From Cryptomeria japonica (taxonomy: Eukaryota; Streptophyta; Pinopsida; Cupressales; Cupressaceae): a stretch of 64,000 nt of DNA. The stretch covers positions 199,315,341 to 199,379,340 of the forward strand of contig NC_081408.1 of the NCBI RefSeq assembly GCF_030272615.1. The letters are read 5' to 3'. A program made the position numbers and the translations under genes. This document shows, in pieces, positions 22,301-31,167 of the stretch (its first letter is position 1; every line of letters begins with the position of its first letter). Below the pieces are notes generated by a model that was given only the letters and a program-made list of their open reading frames with translations, did not search any database and was not told the origin of the DNA.

Positions 22301-22461
22301 GACTTATCTTTCTCATCACAACGAAATGGCATAGTAACAATGTTTATGAGTTTTTGGTAAAATGAAGGTTTGGTATATTTAGGTTTCAAAAATTCATCTA
22401 AAGCTTCATCTAACTCATAATCATCACAAATATGAACATCTTGCAAATAAAAATCTGACAT
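19399..22461 (-). CDS. Disordered protein with retropepsin and G-patch-like segment (protease-only ORF)
   Basis: The frame opens at ATG 22497, but the second Met (22461, MSDFYLQDV) is the likelier start because the first 12 residues look like leader. Residue numbers are from 22497. Residues 1-410 are Ser/Pro/Asp/Glu-rich and probably disordered, with repeated (E/D)DE...SP phrases. Residues 412-468 hold three 19-residue repeats with VQGGY-type cores. Residues 520-730 resemble the Gag-Pro of the Tat element: a helical EQLKATPAKISLWDL region, then the aspartic protease with catalytic D621 in VDNGSGLNV and the flap-distal LLGRPWIHSM at 692-701. A Gly-rich G-patch-like segment (DRYGRGF...GYHGNG) lies at 877-900. 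The Ser-rich tail ends at residue 1032. There is no capsid-type Gag domain, zinc knuckle, RT or integrase. Retropepsins cleave Gag/Pol polyproteins as dimers; here the substrate would be its own chain or a helper element's. No stop or frameshift. Confidence 0.85.
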   Translation of the reverse strand: MSDFYLQDVHICDDYELDEALDEFLKPKYTKPSFYQKLINIVTMPFRCDEKDKSNDSSQGYIPISSSTKSSNMVVFNDPLYEEISPFESKDKPFNRYDHALLNDALDAFVSPKKHSLHEDPFVQENDIIPTFPSDGLSFSNKIPTRDDELMVNAYPSPKVGLTHKHPLEKEDEIVSNFLNSLSPIEHILRKEDEFNTSIDALPPKDEELINNVISSPEIDNTSNIPFNNFTIWDEPLEEGVDYSLPCERTLAKGDEVKIKNSLESFSPSLNLNYSPSKNKASPSPQLGSTHMETLAQSKTVNISFKDLPLKSETLESNVDPSPREFIPHVDPVMIKDDMTFPSITLPTRTSMPTPCLSPKIDLTYDKILVQEKTINNSFNTFVHSSKPSSINLIHVNETPNKPLFTVQGACPSQNSQPLNKPILVVQGGYTNDSFCTPKKPVITVQGGYSSKSPYEYAKQLTRESYHAVAHFYNTRNNRQPNPPPVIPTSLPPSQPILPQAPRISQVLGKEYDLIEQLKATPAKISLWDLIQTSSAHHGMLQDALKDLNVPPPNTSSNIVSLVNSVMNPKAQIVFTQDELPTSEIQHQYDPLMIVVIIKDTAIRRTLVDNGSGLNVCSINLLHKMNVDTSLIEPDSRPIRGFDNVAKSSLGIITLPITVGPVTLPTPIHVMSGNLTYNLLLGRPWIHSMQVVPSTLHRQVKFIYNNKTYTLIGDTNFQSCLQTSTSKGSSSKPSSSSDDSLNKIPMDESLPSDNQNYLDESKAPEEDPSRLEYTHKKAFDPEKVLADDDWGSLDFNPTFVGEYRVPPREFKVKKKEETKNQSILPEPMSNNFVAASQTSSPHTSNYEEFDSLSYEKPPSLPEMADRYGRGFRIFAKHGYHGNGCGTHEQGIKVPLETNFHNYAFGLGYNPCKRTKASKRPSLNVNAIFSSDDDLTSTKSSSTSINSHSPHKEILAMNKSLYESPQISKSTYESLSPIHHKVLSSRDKALINYTHPSSKISCDFFFFNLYHFIHVLDLTYS

Positions 22462-22606
22462 TTTGAAATTGCATAAAATTTTAAACACACAATGCAAAGA
22501 AACACACTTTTTTTTTTTCTTTTTTTCTTTTTAATGAAAATGAAATGAAAACACACTAAATCTAGATCTAGATCTAACAAATGCAATGCAAGAGGAAGCA
22601 ATGATA

Positions 22607-22629
22607 GATTCACGTCGGGTTCACCAAAA
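22607..22629 (-). other. Primer-binding site of protease-only element
   Basis: Minus strand TTTTGGTGAACCCGACGTGA... follows the 5' LTR end. Over 22 nt it differs at one base from the Tat element's PBS at 31146-31167. I cannot name the tRNA with certainty. Confidence 0.8.
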
Positions 22630-24302
22630 TGTGTGGGAGAAAAAGTGACACTAAGCAAACATGCCCTAATCTCACTTTCAACCACACACTTGTGGAATAC
22701 GAAAGAGCCTAGAGGTATCAAACAATTGGCTACTTCTTCTTGTGGAAGAGAGAGCCACGGGCTACCTATTAGGATTTCTATTCCTTTGTTGTAATTGAAA
22801 GATGAAATGATGCAAGTTCAATCCCTAACCCCAAAGTGCAAGTATGAACTAATAACAAGATTACAGAATTGAACTTAAATGATGGAAAGCTGTAAACACA
22901 AGGACAAGACAAGAATGCAAATGTGTACCCGGAGTTAAAATCTGACTGAAAATGTTCGGGACAGGGGCGCAGGCGCCACTGTCCTGATTCTGCCCCTGAA
23001 ACTGCTCCGGAAACTGCTGTTTTGCACTCTGGAAAAGCTGTCAAAAATGCTGAAAATGCTGTCTGTCAGGAGGACCAGGGTGCCCAGCGCCCCTGTCCCA
23101 GGGACCACGGCGCCCAGCGCCCCTGTCCTGGCAGGACCAGGGCACCCCACACCCCTGTCTTGGTCTTTTGCTTTGAGATTTGGTGTGTTGTTTGGTCTCC
23201 GTCTGCTTCTTCCGGATCTGTAACTTGCGGCGTCGTCCGAGTCCTGAAACCTGCACTTATATCTGAAAAGGTGTTTGGGCGGCTATAAAGGGTTTTGCCT
23301 TAGTCAAATCCCCGCTTCAGTGATTTCCACCACCACGAATAGCCAAGTTGTATTGTAAAATGTATTGTGTGTGCAGACCTAGTGTGTGTGCAAGGTCCTA
23401 AAATGCAAGAAAGCAAACTAGAGCAACCTAGAAAGTAAACCCTAATCGCTTGTAAATGATAATGTAAATGCTCTAAATTGAGATGAAAAGTGATCTAAAG
23501 CATGAATAAAGGATATACTGAAGCTTATGAAAAGACATGAAAACAACATGAAATCATACCCAACCCTCAAGGGAGGAGTACAAGCCAATCTTCAGTCGGT
23601 AATCTCCTATTGTTCTTCAATGTCTTCAAAGCCCTAAATGAATGAATGAAATTGATGAATGCTTGATGGATGGATGTTGAATGTTATTGAAGTCTTCAAA
23701 GATCTACTCTTTCGCTACATAGAAGGTCCTTGAAAGCCAAAATCCCCCTCCTTTCAAATGAAGAAAGAGAGCTCTTATGTATGAAACCCTAGGTCTTAAT
23801 TTCAACTTTAGGCTGACTTAGAGACTGAATCTCCTGCCAATTTCTTGGGGTTAAGCTTTATTTTATGATTGGATCGCGCTCCTAAAATTTCAAGAAAAAT
23901 GTCTGGGACCATGTTGCACTCCGGGCGCCATGGTCCCGACAACTTTTCACCAAATTTTCAGGATTGTCGGATATGATGATTTTAGAGAGAATCCCGAAGT
24001 TACAGGTGATTTCGAGATGTTTTGACCCCCGAAATCAAGCCCCCAAGTTCAAAATAGGACCTAATTAGGGTTTTTGATTAAATGATGTATTGGAAGAATA
24101 AAATGAAAGGGGCACACTTTAATGAAAGGGCCCAACTTTATGATGTGGGAGATGATGAAATAGAACCTTAGACCTAATTAATTTGACTAATTAAGTGCTA
24201 AAGGGGAAATGCAATGCAAAATGCAAAATGCGCCAAGGCGGGTGCTAAACTAGGTGTGAAATTGTACCACCCTAGCAAGTGCGTACAATTTACGACGCTA
24301 CA
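22630..24302 (-). repeat. 5' LTR of protease-only element
   Basis: Same length as the 3' copy, with about two dozen substitutions. The outer edge is followed by the TSD ATGAT at 24303-24307. Confidence 0.92.
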
Positions 24303-24307
24303 ATGAT

Positions 24308-25753
24308 CTATGAAAATGAATCTTTTTATGATCAAGTATTTCTCCACTCAATCATTGAAATGCTACTTTTATGATTTCATTCACAAAAAATATATTTAAT
24401 AATTTATGGAGCATAAACGACTTTTATGTAGGATAATTGAAGTCTAGGGATGATCTAGAGCATATTACATGTAAAAATACACAATTATGTGGAAGCATCA
24501 AAAGACTTTGGTTTGTAAATTTAGTAAAAATCACTACTTGTCATAGAAAATGAATACATCAAATGCCCTTATGAAGTCATCAAACATTATGATAATAAGA
24601 AATATCACAATAAACATGATAAGGAATTCAAAGTTGGAGTTGAAGTTTTTTGTTTGAATTTCCTCCAAAAGAGGGGTTAAATTGCTACATATAGGTCTAC
24701 ACCCGCATACCCACTTTTGGTTGAAATGGTTTCAATTGAAACTTTACATGCAACTTCTTGAAAGTGTGATTCAAATTTTTAATAAAGTATATACATTTTA
24801 TAGTTTCAAGAGAAAGTGTTTCACCTAAAACTATTGATGCACCTTACATGCCACACAAAATTTGACAAAATGATTTTTCTCAAAACCATTTAGGATGAAA
24901 TTGTTTCACCAAAATTTAGTTGGTTGAAAGTGTGACATAGATCTATGCTTTTACCCAAAAGTATTAGACAAATTCATTAAAATGAAAGTCTCCTCATCTA
25001 TATAAAAAATCATAGGAATTAATTATACATGTGGTGGATGAGTGTGTTCCACCAACACATATGAGAGGGAAGCTTATAGAATGAGAATAATTAATAGACT
25101 GTATAGATGCCCTCATTGTCAATCAACTAAGTCCAAGGCTAATCTAAAAAATGAAAATAATCTCCCTAAGGAGAGCCTATAGATAAAAGAGGTGATAAAA
25201 ATTCATAGTGCTGATGTTAGCTATAAAAAATAAACCAAGAATATTGTTGATATTTTCAATTTTAATTTGTGCCAAGATTGAAGGGCCAAATGAGGTAAAT
25301 AGACCCAAACTAGTAAGAAATATATTGACTTGACCCCAACATTTTGAACAGAGGAATCTAGGGTTTAATCAAAAGAGGATGGTTACCCCATGTCAAAAAT
25401 CTTTCCTCTAGAATAACATCTCTATATTTTGGAGTTGAAGGTCACCATAAAAATCCACTTGGCATTGGGATAAATCTCTAATTTTTTCTTCAAAATATAA
25501 AGATGATAAAAATACAAACCATGCAAATAAGGAAATGACAACCAAAGGTGGCCAATTATGCAAACCAAGCCATGGCTAGAGAAAAAATATCATTATCTAT
25601 CATGTCCTTCCTTAGGACCATTAGTAGAGTGAATTGAGAACATTGGAGTGACACTAATTCATATGTGGGGGAGGGAAAGGAACATAGATCAAAGCTTATG
25701 TTTTGTAGATATAACATAAGTGTTTCAAGGTTGATCAAAATGACTTGTTTATG
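24308..25753. other. AT-rich spacer
   Basis: No gene recognised. Scattered short palindromes such as GTTTCAATTGAAAC near 24730; the longest frames are under 75 codons and look random. Confidence 0.5.
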
Positions 25754-26942
25754 TGTTGTCATTGATGTAAACATGCCTAGGTTGTCATTAGTGACTGATT
25801 AGTATAAGTGATGTTGATTTTTTTGTATAGTTGTGCTGAGAGATTTGCTCCACATATCTTATATGTTGCATATCTATCATTGTGGTTTGGATATGTTGTT
25901 AAGACATGTTTAGAGATGATATATTATAGATTTGGTGCTTCTAATTATTGTGATAAGGAGGTTTTGTTTACTTAGTATGCTTGACAGTGTTTGATAGTGT
26001 TTCTGTATGAAATGTATGCTTCACATTTCTCCATGTTATGACTTCTAGCATTGCGGTTTTTGAGTTAAATTGATAATGTCCTTAGCTTCATTCTATTCAG
26101 TTGGCATGTGTTCTTGGGTTTCAGAAGCATTGTTTCAAGATCGATGGTGTTTACTCTTGGTTTGGCCAACCTCAGGTATTTACACTTCATAACGTTTCTC
26201 TGATGATTATGGATTGTTGTATAATGTGTTTGATGATTATTTTGATCCTAGTTAAGATGTGTTGTGGTCCACTTTACATTATTTTCCACTATGAAAAAGT
26301 TTAGTGCTGACCTAATTTGAATTTTGTTCAGTTAAATTTCTTAGCCAAGCTTGGAGGCTTTGCATATGTGAGGATGATATATATAATGGTGTAAGAGTGT
26401 TGTTTATGTGTATGAGAAAGAAAGTGAAATGTGATGAAGGTGTGTGAAAGAGGATCTATATTCTTGACTATTTTATGATTGATGGTTGAGTTGGTGAAAA
26501 GTATTGAGTAGTGTGAACTTTCATGTGCTAGCTATCGAAAGCAGTGAGACAAAGGTATCTATAGATCTTGCAGTTGAAGAAGTGCATCAGTGGTGGATTC
26601 TTTCTCTTTTATTCTTATTCATTTTGGTAGTGTTCCCTCCAACAGTGAGCCCCTCTTTCTTTCTCTTGGGTAGCGAGACTTTCTTTGCAAAAATCACCTT
26701 AACTAGTCTCACCCTAACATGTGTTCATATCTTGAGAATAGCTTCTCTGTGGGTTTTCCCTTAACAGGGTTTTCCATGTAAAATTTGGTGTCTCGTTGTG
26801 TATGGTGTGGTATAGTTTTCTTTCTCATATCTTTCTATGGATTATGTGTTAACGTTAAGTAATTGCAAATCTGATTTAAATTTATATAACTGATTCACCC
26901 CCACCACCCTCTCAGCTTTTTTGTGCGTTAGAATATTCAACA
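25754..26942 (+). mobile_element. Copia-like solo LTR
   Basis: Begins TGTTGTCATTGATGTAAAC, like the LTR at 57655 (TGTTGTCATTGATGTCG). It ends with GATTCACCCCCACCACC...TATTCAACA, the conserved plant copia LTR tail. The next bases are ATAAGAAGG instead of the PBS ATTGGTATC, so no internal region follows. The flanks (TTATG and ATAAG) do not form a convincing TSD, so this may be a recombined or truncated copy. Confidence 0.6.
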
Positions 26943-28712
26943 ATAAGAAGGTAAGATGCTAGCATATATGCTATTAAGGATAGAGCTAATGTGAAGTAGA
27001 GAACATGACAACACTAGATAGTTGCCTAGCACCAAGCCACCAACTGAATTGAGCACCTCAACAACATGGATCAACATATTGTTTTTATTTTATTTTTGTG
27101 TTGTAGGAATTTTTAACCTGGCCCATAATTGGGCGAGGCCACAATTGGGGGACCTTATCCCCAACATGAACAGACAACAATCCAATGGTCCTATGGGGGT
27201 TTGAGTTTGGCGTGACGTTGTTTTCATGATTATCTTTGTACGTTGCTTCTTTTGGTTTGTTAGATTTTTTATGATATATCTCCTCTTTCTTTTTTATTTA
27301 CAACATAAAATTTTTTGGGCTTCATTTCTCTCTAGCATTTCTGCATTCACCTCTTCTCCTTTGGCATTTGTCTATAATGGCGGACCGCAGATCTCATGTC
27401 ATTGGTGTCAGTCATGTTTTGGACCCTTGTGTTTCTTGTAAATTCTCTGCATTCTATAGTATATATATATATATTTTGGTTGCAGGTATTTTTTGGTGCA
27501 GGGGCATGTCAATTTTGGTTGCAGGAGTTCTTTGTTGCAGGGCCTTCAAGATATCCCATGAAGATGGATCTGCCCTTCGATGCTGGTTTAGTCCTCTTTC
27601 TTTTTGGAGCTCTCTTCTTCATTCACTGGGCAGCCTATGTTATTTCTTTTTCATGTCCTTATTTTGTAAATAAGCTTGCATGCTCCTATTCTGTAAAATG
27701 AGCTTGCATGCTCCTATTTGTAAATGAGCCTACATGCTCCTTTGGGGTAAACTCACAATATTGATTCCCACTTTTTGACCAACTTTGACACTTAAATGAA
27801 CATTTTGAAAAAAAACCTTCACTTTCCGACACCTATAAATTTTAAACCATTAAAAAATTGGAAATGACGTAAACTAGTGATTTGTAACATATTGTTTGTA
27901 GATTCTAAATATATTTTTTTCAAATTTTTTTGAATAAATTTTTATTGATTTTTCTATCTCCCTCAAAAAGTAGTTTTTTGCAGAAAGCAACATTTTTAAA
28001 GAGTGACGTGCATCCCGAAACACGTAGATTTTTTTCTATAAATGATAAAAACTTAATTCTTTTGAACTTTGGTTTGTAACAACAATACCCAGGGCATGCA
28101 ATTGGTTTGTTAGAGACATGTTGAATATTTTTTATTTTATTAAGTTTTAAAATCCGACTAATTGTAATTTAGATATAGGTGTACGTTTGAACACATAACT
28201 TGTTCCATATATGCTAAAACTAAATTTTATTTTATTGTTAGAAAGAAGACATCAATACCTAGTGCATAGATATTTTTTTGAATTTTTTTGAATTAGTTTA
28301 CAATTTTTCCCAATGCATTGAACAAAGAAGTTCATGTCCAATGAAAAACCTACATTCATAAGCAATAAAATAAAAATATATTAATGAAATTAAATATATT
28401 AAAAAATATACTATTTGGAAAGCTTATAATAATGACTAAATACTTAAAAAAACAAAACTTCTAAATGAATTCATTTGATCTCCCAAAAGCTAATGTAAAA
28501 TTGGTTTTTTATCAGCATTTGATAGATGGAGAAGAGACTCCATTGCAAGTATGATTTAGAAGTAGAGAGGTTATATCCAAGAAATTTTGATCTAAGAGCT
28601 TTTGATCTAACTCTCTTCAATTAATTAGTTCAAATGGGACCTCTTAAAGCTTAAATCATTATATTTTCTTAAAAAAGTATGATTTTAGCAAAAATCAGGA
28701 TGTACCAAAAAG
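26943..28712. other. Spacer with short tandem repeats
   Basis: No credible gene; several 60-100-codon frames overlap and look random. TTTTGGTTGCAGG occurs twice near 27474-27526. The sequence turns strongly AT-rich after 27880. Confidence 0.5.
27655..27741. repeat. Triple tandem repeat
   Basis: Three copies of a ~30 bp unit, TCCTATTTGTAAATGAGCTTGCATGC, with small variations. Confidence 0.7.
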
Positions 28713-29354
28713 TCTCAACGGGGCTGCCATGATTCCCCACAACCATCCATCACACGCACACACTATCAATTGATCAACCAATCAAACACAATCCACTGGA
28801 CAATTACATCAATTGTCTACGTCTCAACGAGTATTTTGCTTCATATACCTTGACTTCATCGGGCAATTACATCAATTGTCTAAGTCACATCAGGTCACTT
28901 TGATTCACTTACTCAGACTTTATCATGTCCAAGCGACCAACTGACATCAACTGTCACGCTTTGACTTGACCGGGGCAATTAAACCGATTGCACCAGATTG
29001 TCCAACCAATTTTGATCAATTGTAGAGCATCAATCCAAACCCCACACTACATCTGTTGTATCTCTTGCATGACCTCAGGGTACTCGTTGGCTTGTTGTTT
29101 CTTCATATTCACTCCATTTTCTCCCATTCTTTCATCATTAGTTCTAATTTCTTCTATTCTACCTCCCTTCCACTTTTCATTCTTTTTCGAGAGATCGCCC
29201 GATTTTTCAAAAAAAAAAAAAAAAAAAAAATTCGGCCCATCCCTCGAGGGGGCATACCACCCATTAAATTTACATTTTATGGGGCATTTCTTCACACCTA
29301 TTTTTCTTTCTTTGAAACGACGCAATAAACTGCACCGTCTCAAAGAGGGGCAAA
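28713..29354 (+). repeat. Duplicated 3' internal tail in front of the 5' LTR
   Basis: 642 bp identical to 42906-43547 except one substitution that I found (C at 28965, A at 43158), including the same 22-base A run. At its right end it has the PPT CAAAGAGGGGCAAA followed by the LTR. In a normal element the outer side of the 5' LTR is target DNA, so this is a leftover of a second copy's 3' end. The five bases before it (AAAAG) nearly match those after 45335 (GAAAG). Confidence 0.85.
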
Positions 29355-29374
29355 TGTAGTCACATAAATCTGTC

Positions 29375-30030
29375 CACTTAATTAAATGAATATTTAATAT
29401 TTATTTGATTATTTAACCATCAATTAATAATTAATTAAATTAATATTTAATTAATTCATCTTAACCCTATTCTCCTATTAATTAAATAAATTATTCAATT
29501 TATTTGATTTAATTCACTTAACCAAATTCAGACCATTAATTAAATAAATAAATCATATTTATTTAATTAAATCTTCTCTCACATTTAAATAAATTAATAT
29601 TTATTTAAAACCCCCAAAATCCCACTTTTCACATTTAAATAAATAAATAATTTATTTAAATCACCTTTATCCTCCACCCACTTGTATTTTCCTACAAAAG
29701 CAAGTTGCACAACTATTTTAAATAAATTATTTATTTAAAATCCTATTTATCCTCACCCACTTGAAACCTTTAATGGTTTCCCTTAAAGTAGTCAAACTTG
29801 ATGGCTTTAAAGTCTTCAAACTTGATGGCTTCCTTCTATAGTCTTCTTAAGACTTTAATGGTTTTCCTTAAAGTCTTCAAGCCTTTAATGGTTTCCCTCA
29901 AAGTCTTCAAGCATTTTAATGCTTTATCTTCATTTTCTCATTTAAATAAATTAATATTTATTTAAATATTTATCCAAATTCAACTTACACCATTTAATTG
30001 AAATAAATGATTTTATTTTAATTGAAAATA
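29375..30030. repeat. Series of AT palindromes and AAAGTC repeats in LTR U3
   Basis: At least six near-perfect palindromes of TTTAAATAAAT...ATTTATTTAAA type (about 29535-29571, 29583-29610, 29632-29662, 29715-29740, 29938-29968 and 29990-30028). They are separated by C-rich spacers (CCTCCACCCACTTG). A block of AAAGTCTTCAA/TTTAATGGTTT repeats lies at 29775-29930. The same pattern is present in the 3' LTR. Confidence 0.7.
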
Positions 30031-30722
30031 CCAAAATTTCTCCCACTTGCATTTTCCTACAAAATCCACTTGCATGCCTAAACCCCTTCTAAATTCTTCT
30101 AAACCCTTCCTAATTAGCCTAATCCATCCCCTAAATATTGTCACATTCCTAAGCAAATTGGAGTCACTTCTCAAAGACTCCAAAGTCTTTGAAAAGCAAT
30201 TAATGCTTTGTGTGTTCAACAAATTAACCCTCAAAGTCTTGGATAACCTTTGAAAGCTTCCAACCTTCAACCACTAAATGGCTCAAAGTCTTTGATAACC
30301 ATTGAAGGCTTTCAACCTTCAACCACTTAATCCCCAAAGTCTCCAATAACCATTAATGGTTACCTCAAACCCTCCCACATGGTTAAAACATTTGTTTTGA
30401 CTCAACCTCTACCCAACCCAAGGGTCTCATCAAGCCTTTAATGCTTTGACCATGATTATCTCTTAATCATTTGCACAAAGGTTTATCCTTGCATTAACTC
30501 CTAATCCAGTGGGTAATCTTAATTTAGACTTGACCCTTACCTTCTAGATAACCATGAGGTCTTCTCAGGCCTTTAATGCCTCCAACCTCTTCTCTCAACC
30601 CAATCCTATGTTGACACTTGTCACCATTTTATTGGTGCCAATTGTGCACATGGATCCCCAACTTTCAATCCTAACCCTTGTTAAGATTGCTCAATCTTAA
30701 CCCTTCATTTCTCCATTTCTTC

Positions 30723-30730
30723 TATAAATA
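30723..30730 (+). promoter_or_regulatory. TATA box of Tat LTR
   Basis: CTATAAATAGAACC about 420 bp before the LTR end, followed by a CTCCTCAAGCAAAGAGAAGCA leader-like stretch; a good candidate for the start of genomic RNA around 30755. Duplicate at 44916-44923. Confidence 0.6.
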
Positions 30731-31145
30731 GAACCCTTCTCCTCAAGCAAAGAGAAGCATTTAGAGTATTGTTGTTATACTGGCATTAGCATAGAGCTTT
30801 TTCATAGCATCACTATCTACTCTAGCATAGTATTTAGCTTTTCATTTCATATTTGAAGCTTAGTATTAAATCTCAATCCTCCATAAGCATCCATAGTGCA
30901 AAAAGCTGCTGAGAGCTACACTCATTTGGGACTTGGAGAGGAGAGGAACAAGGGAGGAGCAACTATGAGCATCTTGATTAGCTATTTCATTTTATGTTTA
31001 TATGCTTTCTATTTCATGCTTAATATCTCTCTTGATATGCCTGTTTAGGATAATCTTTTGTTGCTAACACTAACGTTTGTTTCTTGTGCTCTTGTGTGTG
31101 TTGCCATCAAACAGATTTTCTAATCCTTTTTGCAGAGCATCATTT

Positions 31146-31167
31146 GGTGAACCTGACGTGAATCCAA
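31146..31167 (+). other. Primer-binding site of Tat element
   Basis: TTTGGTGAACCTGACGTGAA... starts three bases after the LTR end. It pairs with a tRNA 3' end of the form ...GGTTCACCA. Identical to the PBS of the protease-only element except for one base. Confidence 0.85.

Larger units (their letters stand above)
16060..24302 (-). mobile_element. Complete protease-only LTR element (non-autonomous, Tat-like PBS)
   Basis: Two 1,673 bp LTRs (16060-17732 and 22630-24302) start TGTAGCG and end CACACA on the minus strand. They are flanked by a perfect TSD ATGAT (16055-16059 and 24303-24307). I counted about two dozen substitutions and no length difference between the LTRs, so it is older than the Tat element at 29355. 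A PBS at 22607-22629 and a PPT at 17733-17747 are in place. The only large frame is the 1,032-codon ORF at 19399-22497, with an aspartic protease but no RT, RNase H or integrase anywhere. The intact ORF after this much LTR divergence suggests selection or recent trans-mobilisation. Confidence 0.9.
29355..31142 (+). repeat. 5' LTR of Tat element
   Basis: Starts TGTAGTCACATAAAT right after the polypurine tract and ends GCAGAGCATCA. The left half is AT-rich with palindromes; the middle has repeats of AAAGTCTTCAA...TTTAATGGTTT. Confidence 0.92.

Noticed and set aside
28988-29359. Frames of 90-123 codons at 28988-29359 and identical ones at 43181-43552
   Set aside because: They lie in the duplicated 3' tail of the Tat element, overlap on both strands and are driven by the A run; nothing suggests translation.
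28713-31142. A 2,430 bp LTR starting TCTCAACGG
   Set aside because: The PPT at 29341-29354, the TG start at 29355 and the correctly bounded relative at 45995-53551 (TSD ATAAT) show the true LTR is 1,788 bp; the extra 642 bp is internal tail.
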